From contig SFEL01000002.1 of assembly GCA_004557245.1 (NCBI GenBank), positions 1 to 64,000 of the forward strand: DNA of 64,000 nt. Reading direction: 5' to 3'. Made by a program: the position numbers and the translations under genes. The notes below the pieces were generated by a model. It ran no database searches and was not told where the DNA came from. It was given only the letters and a program-made list of their open reading frames with translations. Positions within the stretch are counted from its first letter, which is position 1; every line of letters begins with the position of its first letter. Shown here piece after piece: positions 16,305 through 23,840 of this stretch. The stretch is from Clostridiales bacterium (GTDB lineage Bacteria; Bacillota; Clostridia; Christensenellales; CAG-138).

Positions 16305-17213
16305 TTACTCCTTATACAGCCCGTTGTAAAGCTGCTTTTTGTTCGTCTCAAAGTCCTCTATTGTGAACTGCCCGTTTTCGTCCAGCTTCCAGCTATCGTC
16401 GGCAGGGATCCATATGTTCCGATACTCCATCTCTTCGGCCTTCAATATCTCGTAGCCTATATCGTGTAGGGCGGAAAAATCGAGGTTAGTCTTTATACTT
16501 CCCGCAACGAGGCTGAGCAATGGCAGCATTGCCTCCTTTGTGGCAGTCCTGCGCATATTCTTCACCGCAGATTCTACAAGCTCCAGGCGGCGCTTCAGGC
16601 CGCCCATCTGCTCCTCGCCGCTTATGTCGTCCATGGCGTATATCATGCTCTGGCTGCCGTTGAGCTTTTCCCGGCCCGCCTTTACGCTCTTTTCGCCAAG
16701 GGCCTTGTTTATATAGTCCGCCTCGCTGAAATCCACCTTTACGGTTATGCCGCCAAGGAGGTCTATCATGGCTCCCAGCGACGCCGTATCTGTGCAGGCG
16801 TAGTACTCGATATCCAGCCCGAACCCGTCGTTTACGGCGTTCACCAGGCCGCCGGGGCCGCTGTTCGCATAAATATTACTGAGCGCCGCGCCATTTATCT
16901 CCATCTGGCTGTACAGCGCAGCCATGGTCAGCCGCTGGCGGAAGGAATCAAAGGACGCTATGAACACCATATCCGCTCCTGCTTTATCGCTGGAAAGGGG
17001 CTGGTTCTGCACGATTATGAGGACGCTGGTGATGAACTTGTCTATCTGTTCCTTGGTATATATCTCGTCCTCCTGCTTTTCAGTCCTGCCCCAACCGTTG
17101 GTGCTGCCTATGCTATTCAAAAGCACCGCTCCCGACACAACAGAAAGTATAAGCACCGCGGAAAGGCAGCATATGGCCTTTTTCAGCCTTTTTCTTATTT
17201 CACTGTCCTTCAA
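16305..17213 (-). CDS. LytR-CpsA-Psr (LCP)-like membrane protein
   Basis: 302 aa, with one N-terminal membrane segment (about 13-33) and an extracytoplasmic LCP-type domain. The recognisable LCP region is GGLVNAVNDGFGLDIEYYAC ... LGAMIDLLGGITVKVDFSEAD, followed by LNGSQSMIYAMDD. LCP proteins transfer undecaprenyl-linked wall polymers to peptidoglycan. The usual Arg-rich pyrophosphate-binding motif near the N-terminus (DTM..R) is not clearly conserved here, where FIASFDSFRQRLTMAALYSQ stands instead, so catalysis is uncertain. Its start overlaps the phosphodiester glycosidase stop by 4 nt. Confidence 0.8.
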   Translation of the reverse strand: MKDSEIRKRLKKAICCLSAVLILSVVSGAVLLNSIGSTNGWGRTEKQEDEIYTKEQIDKFITSVLIIVQNQPLSSDKAGADMVFIASFDSFRQRLTMAALYSQMEINGAALSNIYANSGPGGLVNAVNDGFGLDIEYYACTDTASLGAMIDLLGGITVKVDFSEADYINKALGEKSVKAGREKLNGSQSMIYAMDDISGEEQMGGLKRRLELVESAVKNMRRTATKEAMLPLLSLVAGSIKTNLDFSALHDIGYEILKAEEMEYRNIWIPADDSWKLDENGQFTIEDFETNKKQLYNGLYKE

Positions 17214-18364
17214 TTGCCCGCTTCCTCCGTAGTTGCTGTGGGTACAGGTGAAGGCGTCACGCCATGCAGCTGACCTCCGTCAAGGTATTCGCCTATAACT
17301 ATCATGTCGAGCAGCTTGCGAGCGTCGCCGTTGCCCGATGGCCGGTTGATTATCTTTCCGTCGAACACCATTATGGCGCTGCCGCCGCCGTCCAGATTAT
17401 ACGCCTCCCTCATGCCCATGCGAGTGCAGAGCTCCTTCATCTCGTCAAAATTCATACCTATGGAGTAGCCCTTCTGCCGCCCGTCTATAATTATCAGGCA
17501 ATAATGCCCGGGCTGATAGTAGCCGAGTATGCATCTGGGACTTCTGCCCTGCTTCTTTACGTCCTTCTGGGGTTTGGAATCCCGCACCAGCGTGGGGCCA
17601 AACTGCCAGCCCTGCCACGCGCCTTTTTTCATCGCTTTTTTAGTGCTGAAATCCTCGAATTCGGTCGTTGCCAAGGTCCCGTCGAGGTACAGCACACAGG
17701 TGGAGCGCTCCGGCCTTGCCGCTTCGTCAGTGGACAGCGCAGGCGTCACCGTGCCGTACATTCCATAGCTGTTATAACCCGGCGCAGACGCCGCATCGGG
17801 GTCCGGCGTGGGCGTAGCTCTTACCTCCGCCTGGCGGAAAAGCTCCCCGTTGCGTATCACGAGGCCGCTCAAAAAGTCTCCGTTGACCGCCAGTATCGCG
17901 TTGTTGTCCTTGGCGATCTTTTCCGCAGATTCCCGCTTCCCCCGGTACTTGCCGCTGGAAAAGGCGGTGCGGAAGCAGTTAACATTTCGCATCCATATAT
18001 CTGCAACGTAATATGTTACGCCGTCGTCCTCTACCTTTTTTACAGCTATCTTGAGCTCGTCGCTCTGATAGCTGTAATCGGACGCGGCTCCTGTATCATA
18101 GTCCGGGAAGCTCACATTTTCTATGTCGCCGAGCTTTGGTACTCTGGTGGGTACCGGCGTAGGTATCGGCGACGGGGTGGCACTTATCACAGGCACCGGC
18201 GTAGCCTCCGCCGAAAGCTGTATGTGCTTCCGCTGCTGGCTGTACAACCTTACCAGCACGCAGTCTACATATATGGCAGCGCAGCAAAGCAGGGCCAAAA
18301 CTGCCGTTATGGTCCAAAGCCATCCTGTTTTAAGGCCCTTGTCCTTCTCGCGCCTGTCTTCCAT
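17210..18364 (-). CDS. Phosphodiester glycosidase (NAGPA-domain) family protein, membrane-anchored
   Basis: 384 aa. Membrane segment about 14-37, Pro/Thr-rich wall-spanning linker (about 55-80), then a NAGPA-type domain: VNGDFLSGLVIRNGEL, GRSPRCILGYYQPGHYCLII and the signature YNLDGGGSAIMVFDG. Family members hydrolyse sugar-1-phosphodiester links; in Firmicutes they are thought to act on wall glycopolymers. Forms a two-gene operon with the LCP-like gene (4-nt overlap), which supports a cell-envelope role. Confidence 0.87.
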   Translation of the reverse strand: MEDRREKDKGLKTGWLWTITAVLALLCCAAIYVDCVLVRLYSQQRKHIQLSAEATPVPVISATPSPIPTPVPTRVPKLGDIENVSFPDYDTGAASDYSYQSDELKIAVKKVEDDGVTYYVADIWMRNVNCFRTAFSSGKYRGKRESAEKIAKDNNAILAVNGDFLSGLVIRNGELFRQAEVRATPTPDPDAASAPGYNSYGMYGTVTPALSTDEAARPERSTCVLYLDGTLATTEFEDFSTKKAMKKGAWQGWQFGPTLVRDSKPQKDVKKQGRSPRCILGYYQPGHYCLIIIDGRQKGYSIGMNFDEMKELCTRMGMREAYNLDGGGSAIMVFDGKIINRPSGNGDARKLLDMIVIGEYLDGGQLHGVTPSPVPTATTEEAGN

Positions 18365-18421
18365 CTGATGATTCTAACCTTTCAAATATACAGCGCGAAG
18401 CATAGCATTCCCGCTAATCAT

Positions 18422-18432
18422 ATATTATACCA
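18422..18432 (-). promoter_or_regulatory. Extended -10 promoter of the glycosidase-LCP operon
   Basis: Minus strand carries TGGTATAAT (TATAAT at 18429-18424), a perfect extended -10 element. No convincing -35 is present. Start codon is about 55 nt downstream. Confidence 0.5.
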
Positions 18433-18453
18433 GAATGACGGCGTATTCATTTG

Positions 18454-18570
18454 TTAATTTTTTCTGAAATCGCCGTTGTATGTGTCGGTGCGCATGTGGC
18501 AGGCTATGATGAATCCCTTGACCGCCGCCTCAGCCTTTGCGGATACACTGTCGTACTTTAGCGCTGCCAT
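18454..18570 (-). CDS. Possible 38-aa small ORF, in frame downstream of the hydrolase stop
   Basis: ATG 18570 to TAA 18454 encodes a 38-aa peptide (MAALKYDSVSAKAEAAVKGF and 18 more). It is in the same frame as the alpha/beta hydrolase and separated from it only by TAG at 18597-18595 and eight sense codons. Codon use looks like the surrounding genes, but no strong ribosome site precedes the ATG. It could be a real small protein, a C-terminal relic, or chance. Confidence 0.22.
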   Translation of the reverse strand: MAALKYDSVSAKAEAAVKGFIIACHMRTDTYNGDFRKN

Positions 18571-18594
18571 TTCGGATAAGCTTAAATCAAAACT

Positions 18595-19275
18595 CTATGC
18601 TTCCAGAAAATCCCTGACAGCAGCGTTGAATGCGTTGCTGTTATTTCTGGCGATAAAGTGGTCGCCGGGCAGAATGACCAGCTTTGCGCCCGGTATGCTT
18701 GCCGCGATCAGCTCGGTGTGCTCCTGCCTTATCATATCGTCCGTGCCCGCCATTACCAGCACGGGCATATTCAGCTTTTTAAGCTCCTCCGGGGCTATAT
18801 TCGGCTGGTTCACCATAAGGCTGAGCATCTCCGCCTTTGCCTTTGCATTGCTGCTGAACGCCGCAAAAAGTTTCACCGCATAGTAGCCCAGCTCTATTGG
18901 CCTCTGTATTCTGCGCTTTACTCCGGCAGGATACAGGTTTGCACCGTCTACTATCAGCTTTTCTATCATTTTGGGGTGCTTGAGCGCAAATGTAATCGCG
19001 ATATTGCCGCCATCCGAAAAGCCCAGTATGTGCGCCTTTTCTATTCCATGCTCAGTCATGAAGCCGTACAGGTCGTCGGCAAAGCGCTTTATGGAGAATT
19101 CCCCCTCCCCCCGGGGAGATCTGCCATGCCCTCTGGTGTCTATAGCTATTACGCGGTAATTCTCTGCAAAGCAGTCTGTCTGATGTTCAAAATAGCCGTG
19201 CTCTTCACCGTTGCCGTGGAGCATTATAAGCGGGAATCCGCTGCCTTTTTCCTCATAGTAAAGTGAAATGTCCAT
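18595..19275 (-). CDS. Alpha/beta hydrolase
   Basis: 226 aa. Oxyanion-hole region LIMLHGNGEEHGYF, IDTRGHGRSPRGEG, nucleophile elbow LGFSDGGN with Ser at the centre (about residue 96), acid Asp in VLVMAGTDDMIR, and catalytic His in LPGDHFIARNNS. The full triad is present and the length is normal for small serine hydrolases of this fold. Substrate unknown. It lies directly after a GNAT acetyltransferase remnant and is last in the minus-strand run beginning with the CrtO-like gene. Confidence 0.9.
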   Translation of the reverse strand: MDISLYYEEKGSGFPLIMLHGNGEEHGYFEHQTDCFAENYRVIAIDTRGHGRSPRGEGEFSIKRFADDLYGFMTEHGIEKAHILGFSDGGNIAITFALKHPKMIEKLIVDGANLYPAGVKRRIQRPIELGYYAVKLFAAFSSNAKAKAEMLSLMVNQPNIAPEELKKLNMPVLVMAGTDDMIRQEHTELIAASIPGAKLVILPGDHFIARNNSNAFNAAVRDFLEA

Positions 19276-19278
19276 CTA

Positions 19279-19380
19279 TTAACTCTTCCCACTGTGCCAA
19301 GGATTGATGATGCCGTAATAAAGCACATCGTGATACTTGCCGTCTTTATATACCTGCTCCTTCTCACGCCTATTTGCCAG
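19279..19380 (-). pseudogene. C-terminal remnant of a GNAT acetyltransferase
   Basis: Read on the minus strand down to TAA at 19281-19279, the frame gives LANRREKEQVYKDGKYHDVL followed by YYGIINPW. This is the typical last strand and tail of RimJ/RimL-type GNAT N-acetyltransferases (G..REKE...DGKYHDV..YG). No start or N-terminal GNAT domain exists: upstream is the glycosyltransferase stop. So an acetyltransferase gene was deleted here except for its 3' end. Confidence 0.6.
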
Positions 19381-20482
19381 CCCTTTGCCGCATATAGTCG
19401 CATATTTTCTCCGCCGCGCCTTCCATGCGCAGCCGCTCTATGGCCTGTGCCATAGCGTCCAGCTTCCGCCTATCTTCGAGGAGGTTTACGCACAGCCTGC
19501 CAAGTTCTTCTGTCTTTGCAGTCACCGCCGCACCATGCTCCACGAAGAACTCGAGATTACGGCTCTCGCAGCCGCCTACAGCGTCCGCCAGCACCAGCGG
19601 CACGCCCTTTATAGCGGCCTCGGTGGTGCTTATGCCGCCAGCCTTAGTGAGATACAGATCTGCGCTGTCCAGCATTAGGGACATATCCTTCACATAGCCC
19701 CGTATATGTACGCGGGGATTTTCTCCGTGGCGGCGGCGCAGCTTCTCCGCCGTCTGCCTATTTGTACCGCAAATCACGGTAAGCTCTATATTTTCCGGCA
19801 TACCCTCCGCTATCTCCGCCAGCACGTCCTCCATGGGCCCGCAGCCCATGCTGCCGCCCATTATGACCATATGCAGCCTCACAGGATCTAGGCCTGCCTT
19901 TCTCTTTGCCTCCGCCTTATCAGTTTTTTCCGTAAACATGCTTCTAACCGGTATGCCGTAGGCCAGTATATTTTCAGCAGGTATGCCCACGGCCTGGAAT
20001 TCTTCTGTAAGGTCCGGATGGGGCGTTATTGTTGGCAGTCCCACCTTTTCGCAGCCCGGGCTTGCGGTATAGTCAGTAGCTACAAAGCAGGCGGGTATCG
20101 TCACATTGCCTTTTTTCACCAGCCCCGTCACCAGCATTGCCGGGAACAGGTGGGTGCATATCACGCCGTCGTAGCCTCCGGCCTTTATGGCCTTACGCAG
20201 CCGTCTCGCGCCCCGCCGTATCATCCTGTATGCGGCGGTATGTTTTTTTATATTCATCGGGTGCTTTTCCGCATATTCATACCCTTTGCCATAAAGCCGC
20301 GGGAAATACCTGTACAGCCTCGTGTGCCAGCCAGATACGAATTTTGACGTGCCCGTTGATAAAAACGCCAGCCCGTCCGCAATATAGCCCCAATCTCCCT
20401 TGCGTTCCAGCTCCTCTGATATAGCCCTGGCGCAGGAATTGTGGCCCTCGCCGGTATTGCAGCTAAGTATAAGTATGTTCAC
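19370..20482 (-). CDS. Diacylglycerol glycosyltransferase, MGDG synthase/UgtP family (GT28)
   Basis: 370 aa. N-terminal ILILSCNTGEGHNSCARAI is the MGDG synthase signature (GxGHxxAA-like loop). The C-terminal GT-B half has MGGSMGCGPMEDVL and LYLTKAGGISTTEAAIKGVPLVL, the UDP-sugar site. The family adds glucose or galactose to diacylglycerol at the membrane to make glycolipid, including lipoteichoic acid anchors. Stop codon lies 1 nt after the preceding gene boundary (20484), so it is co-transcribed with the CrtO-like gene. Confidence 0.9.
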   Translation of the reverse strand: MNILILSCNTGEGHNSCARAISEELERKGDWGYIADGLAFLSTGTSKFVSGWHTRLYRYFPRLYGKGYEYAEKHPMNIKKHTAAYRMIRRGARRLRKAIKAGGYDGVICTHLFPAMLVTGLVKKGNVTIPACFVATDYTASPGCEKVGLPTITPHPDLTEEFQAVGIPAENILAYGIPVRSMFTEKTDKAEAKRKAGLDPVRLHMVIMGGSMGCGPMEDVLAEIAEGMPENIELTVICGTNRQTAEKLRRRHGENPRVHIRGYVKDMSLMLDSADLYLTKAGGISTTEAAIKGVPLVLADAVGGCESRNLEFFVEHGAAVTAKTEELGRLCVNLLEDRRKLDAMAQAIERLRMEGAAEKICDYMRQRAGK

Positions 20483-20483
20483 T

Positions 20484-20951
20484 CTATTTCACCATACTCC
20501 TTTTCTTTTCGTATATCCGGACCAGCCGGGGCCTGTTGTAGCGCTGTATAAGTATAAATGGCAGATTGCCAAGGAGAAAATAAGCCGCGTAAAAAAGCAC
20601 TCCCCAAACGCCCGGCATTATATAAATTCCAAAAAGGCCACAGATGCTCAGGAGTACATGTATAAGCTCCGCGATACAGGTTTCACGTACCATAAGAAGC
20701 AGCGTGTCCGGATCGGTCGCCACCATACGCTTCTGCGGCATAAGCTTTGGAAATATCCGGCTCATATCGGGCACCTTTGACTGCCATTTGCTTATCGCTA
20801 TTTTTTCGTAAATTTTTCCGCCTTCCTCACAATCAAACGCTTTATACGGAAATGCGTTATAATCGAACCATTTTTTCGGCAATATCCGTCCAATTATAAA
20901 AAACAGCAGACCTATGGAGGCATAGTAGCCGAAGCATATCCAAAACCGCAT
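20484..20951 (-). CDS. CrtO-like membrane acyltransferase family protein
   Basis: 155 aa with three or four hydrophobic segments (about 5-22, 90-108, 112-135). The motif KIYEKIAISKWQSKVPDMSR matches the conserved core of glycosyl-4,4'-diaponeurosporenoate acyltransferase (CrtO)-type proteins. No carotenoid genes are nearby; instead it precedes a glycolipid glycosyltransferase by 1 nt, so acylation of a glycolipid is a reasonable guess. AAGGAG precedes the ATG at 8 nt. Confidence 0.6.
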   Translation of the reverse strand: MRFWICFGYYASIGLLFFIIGRILPKKWFDYNAFPYKAFDCEEGGKIYEKIAISKWQSKVPDMSRIFPKLMPQKRMVATDPDTLLLMVRETCIAELIHVLLSICGLFGIYIMPGVWGVLFYAAYFLLGNLPFILIQRYNRPRLVRIYEKKRSMVK

Positions 20952-21096
20952 ATATTGCTCCTTATACTTAATGATTCATTATAACATACATTTCTTCTCA
21001 CCGTATATTTAAAATAAAACGATATTCCATGGTACCCAATATGAAGCTGAAAGGCAGGACAATAGAAATTTTGTATCACGACTTATCAAGAATATC

Positions 21097-21125
21097 TTGA
21101 GGTTTTCGACAGATTGTGCTATACT
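21097..21125 (+). promoter_or_regulatory. Promoter of the methylase island
   Basis: TTGAGG (21097-21102), 17-nt spacer, TATACT (21120-21125); a TATAAT immediately after (21127-21132) gives an alternative -10. About 35 nt before the XRE start. The XRE protein may act here. Confidence 0.5.
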
Positions 21126-21163
21126 GTATAATATTATTTTAGACGCTGCAAGGGGGTATTCCT

Positions 21164-21373
21164 TTGACATACAGTTATAACCGCCTGTGGAAACTGCTGA
21201 TAGACCGGGGATTGACAAAAACCGAACTGAAAAGCATTGCAGGCGTGAGTACAAACATTATTGCTAAAATGGGTAAGAATGAACCAATTTCAATGGAAAG
21301 TCTTGCAAAAATCGCAACCGCCTTGAATTGTGGGCTTGACGATATTGTAGAAATAGAGAAAGGCGGCGAATGA
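21164..21373 (+). CDS. XRE/Cro-family helix-turn-helix regulator
   Basis: 69 aa, essentially one helix-turn-helix domain: YNRLWKLLIDRGLTKTELKS (helices 1-2), GVSTNIIAKMGKNEPISMES (recognition helix), then LAKIATALNCGLDDIVEIE. Starts with TTG, preceded by AAGGGGG; no ATG alternative exists. Small XRE proteins placed directly before methylase genes often act as controller (C) proteins of restriction-modification systems. The methylase begins 2 nt after its stop. Codon use is AT-richer than the flanking genes. Confidence 0.88.
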   Translation: MTYSYNRLWKLLIDRGLTKTELKSIAGVSTNIIAKMGKNEPISMESLAKIATALNCGLDDIVEIEKGGE

Positions 21374-21374
21374 T

Positions 21375-22466
21375 ATGGCAGGAAACAGCAATCTAAACGA
21401 TTCCGCAAGAAATAAGCAGGATGAATTTTATACACAGCTTTCGCTTGTAGAAAGTGAATTGAAGCATTACAGACCCCATTTCAAGGGTAAGACAGTTCTT
21501 TGCAACTGTGATGACCCCTATGAAAGCAATTTTTTCAAATATTTCGCAATGAACTTCAATGCGTTAGGCTTGAAAAAATTGATAACAACGTGTTTTGCAA
21601 CATCACCCGTAACAGGCAAGGAATTTCAATATTTTGTTGATAACGGTGGGCAGCTTTCTTTTATTTCATCCGAAAACAATGCCCCGGTACAAGATGAAAA
21701 CGGGCGCAAACCTTACAAGGTGGAAATCACCGAAGTTACAGACGAAAACGGAGACGGGCGCATCGACCTTGCAGACGTTGAATTTCTTATGCGAAATAAG
21801 AAAAACACAATGGCCCTACTTGATGGGGACGGTGATTTTCGCAGTCCTGAATGTGTAGAACTGTTGAAAGAAGCTGACATTGTAGTAACGAATCCGCCTT
21901 TTTCCTTATTTCGTGATTATGTAGCTTTGCTTATGAAATACAATAAGCAGTTTCTAATTATAGGAAACCTAAATGCCGTAAAATACAAGGAAATACTCCC
22001 ACTTTTTATGACAGACAAAATTTGGCTCGGTTGTAATAGTGGGCATTACTGGTTTAAAGTTCCAGATAGTTACGAAGAAAAGAAAACGGATTTTAAGATT
22101 GACGAGAACGGGCAAAAATGGCGCAGAATGGGAAATATTTGTTGGTATACAAACCTTGATACAGAACGCCGTCATGAAGATATGACATTGTTTAGACAAT
22201 ATGACCCGTTGAAATATCCAAAATATGATAATTATGATGCAATAGAGGTTAGCAAAACAGCAGATATTCCATGTGACTACTATGGGGTTATTGGTGTTCC
22301 CATTACATTTATGACAAAGCATAACCCAGAACAATTCTCTATCGTAGGGGTGCTGAACAGTGGCAGTGCAAACAAATACGATTTTACAAAAGCTGTACTA
22401 AACGGCAAGCAACTTTATGCTCGCATCTTAATACAAAGAAAGCAGGTGAATACAAATGAAAATTGA
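21375..22466 (+). CDS. Adenine-specific DNA methyltransferase, EcoRI family
   Basis: 363 aa. Opening KQDEFYTQLSLVESELKHYR and VLCNCDDPYESNFFKYF are characteristic of the M.EcoRI-type family (SAM-binding region), and the catalytic amino-methyltransferase motif IV is NPPF at 173-176. It should make N6-methyladenine at a specific site. Between these lies a loop DENGDGRIDLAD (123-134) that fits an EF-hand/dockerin calcium-binding loop. Longer than M.EcoRI itself. Overlaps the downstream nuclease gene by 11 nt. Target sequence cannot be predicted. Confidence 0.9.
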   Translation: MAGNSNLNDSARNKQDEFYTQLSLVESELKHYRPHFKGKTVLCNCDDPYESNFFKYFAMNFNALGLKKLITTCFATSPVTGKEFQYFVDNGGQLSFISSENNAPVQDENGRKPYKVEITEVTDENGDGRIDLADVEFLMRNKKNTMALLDGDGDFRSPECVELLKEADIVVTNPPFSLFRDYVALLMKYNKQFLIIGNLNAVKYKEILPLFMTDKIWLGCNSGHYWFKVPDSYEEKKTDFKIDENGQKWRRMGNICWYTNLDTERRHEDMTLFRQYDPLKYPKYDNYDAIEVSKTADIPCDYYGVIGVPITFMTKHNPEQFSIVGVLNSGSANKYDFTKAVLNGKQLYARILIQRKQVNTNEN

Positions 22467-23550
22467 ATTGCATGAAATCCCTGTTCGAGACGTTGTTGCC
22501 GGATATGTGGACAGCGCAGAGAACGGTATTGTGGGTTATGGAGGCAAGCTGAACATTCGACCTGCCTTTCAGCGTGAATTTATTTACAAGGACAAGCAGC
22601 GTGATGAAGTTATCCGAACCATTACAAAACAGTTCCCTCTGAATGTGATGTATTGGGTTAAGGACGATAATGACAACTACGAACTGCTTGACGGACAGCA
22701 AAGAACAATCAGCATTTGCCAATATGTCAACGGCGATTTTTCCCTTGACCATTTGGCTTTTCACAATCTGACGGACACCGAGCGTGAACAGATTCTTGAC
22801 TATAAGCTGATGATCTATATTTGCGAGGGTACAGACAAGGAAAAACTGGACTGGTTCAAAATCATCAATATTGCAGGTGAACAGTTGACTGCACAGGAAT
22901 TGCGAAATGCCATCTACACGGGTGAATGGCTGACCGAAGCAAAGAAATATTTCAGCAAATCACAATGTCCTGCCTATCAGATTGCAGGTGATTATTTGAG
23001 TGGCAGTGCAATACGGCAGAACTACCTTGAAACGGCGCTAAAATGGATTGCTGCCCGTGACGGTATCGAAATTGAAGATTATATGTCACAGCACCAGCAT
23101 GACACGAACTGCAATGAATTGTGGCTGTATTTTCACTCTGTTATCAGTTGGGTAAAGGCTACGTTCCCCAATTTCCGCAAAAAGCTGATGTCAGGTCTTA
23201 ACTGGGGTATCTACTTCAACAAATACGGCACTGCGGCACACGACCCAAAAGCATATGAAAAGCGCATTGTTGAACTGCTTGACGATGAGGATGTAAGCAA
23301 TCAGAAAGGTATCTATGAATATCTGCTTGATGGAAACGAGAAGCATTTAAGCATTCGTGCATTCAGCCCTAAAATGGCAAGGACTGCTTATGAAAGACAA
23401 AAGGGAATTTGCCCGAAATGTGGAAAACATTTTGAAATTGAAGAAATGCAGGCTGACCATATTACACCGTGGAGCAAGGGCGGCAAGACTATCCCGGAAA
23501 ACTGTCAAATGCTTTGCGCGGATTGCAACCGCCGAAAGAGCGATGTTTAA
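22456..23550 (+). CDS. DUF262 (GmrS-like) - HNH endonuclease fusion
   Basis: 364 aa. N-terminal DUF262 domain with the hallmark LLDGQQRTIS (DGQQR at 79-83), expected to bind and hydrolyse NTP, and FQREFIYKDKQRDEVI ahead of it. C-terminal HNH nuclease: Cys319/Cys322 (CPKCG), DH at 334-335, Asn349, Cys354/Cys357 (CADCNRRK). Combination resembles modification-sensing GmrSD-type restriction enzymes but in one short chain. Its gene overlaps the EcoRI-type methylase, so it is probably the nuclease partner of that methylase. Ends one HNH turn after the last zinc ligand; appears complete. Confidence 0.87.
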   Translation: MKIELHEIPVRDVVAGYVDSAENGIVGYGGKLNIRPAFQREFIYKDKQRDEVIRTITKQFPLNVMYWVKDDNDNYELLDGQQRTISICQYVNGDFSLDHLAFHNLTDTEREQILDYKLMIYICEGTDKEKLDWFKIINIAGEQLTAQELRNAIYTGEWLTEAKKYFSKSQCPAYQIAGDYLSGSAIRQNYLETALKWIAARDGIEIEDYMSQHQHDTNCNELWLYFHSVISWVKATFPNFRKKLMSGLNWGIYFNKYGTAAHDPKAYEKRIVELLDDEDVSNQKGIYEYLLDGNEKHLSIRAFSPKMARTAYERQKGICPKCGKHFEIEEMQADHITPWSKGGKTIPENCQMLCADCNRRKSDV

Positions 23551-23629
23551 TTGTGTATTGCCCATTACCTTTCAATATCTGTTTGCAGATTGAATCGACA
23601 AATAAGCGACAAATCAGCGTGAAAATGCC

Positions 23630-23665
23630 GCCTAAAGCTCCATTTTACAAGGGTTTTAGGCGGTT
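23630..23665 (+). terminator. Hairpin downstream of the methylase/HNH cassette
   Basis: CCGCCTAAA and TTTAGGCGG form a 9-bp stem around a loop of about 17 nt, about 85 nt after the HNH stop. It lacks a clean T tract, so termination is plausible but not strong. The rest of 23551-23740 holds no recognisable gene. Confidence 0.4.
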
Positions 23666-23743
23666 CGCATATCTTCCTTTTCAAAATTAGCCCCCGCGCC
23701 GGGACTATGTCTGTTTCAGTCGGGCATTTACTTTTTCGACCCG

Positions 23744-23773
23744 TTGACACATAACATGTCCAGTAGCTATAAT
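23744..23773 (+). promoter_or_regulatory. sigma-A promoter of the secreted Pro-rich protein gene
   Basis: Perfect TTGACA (23744-23749) and perfect TATAAT (23768-23773), 18-nt spacer. Start codon at 23841, about 60 nt below the predicted transcript start. Confidence 0.75.
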
Positions 23774-23840
23774 TAACTGACAAAATTACCCTTTTTGCGC
23801 GGTGTATTTTAAGTTTATCGGATATAAAGGCGGTGTTTAC

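Noticed and set aside
17264..18457. 397-codon plus-strand open frame
   Set aside because: Antisense to the phosphodiester glycosidase, whose motifs are convincing.
20952..21096. Possible small gene between the CrtO-like gene and the island
   Set aside because: The only plus-strand frame is about 20-25 codons with no ribosome site or similarity.
23551..23740. Remnant of a recombinase after the HNH gene
   Set aside because: No frame gives a recognisable domain; only a 9-bp hairpin is seen.
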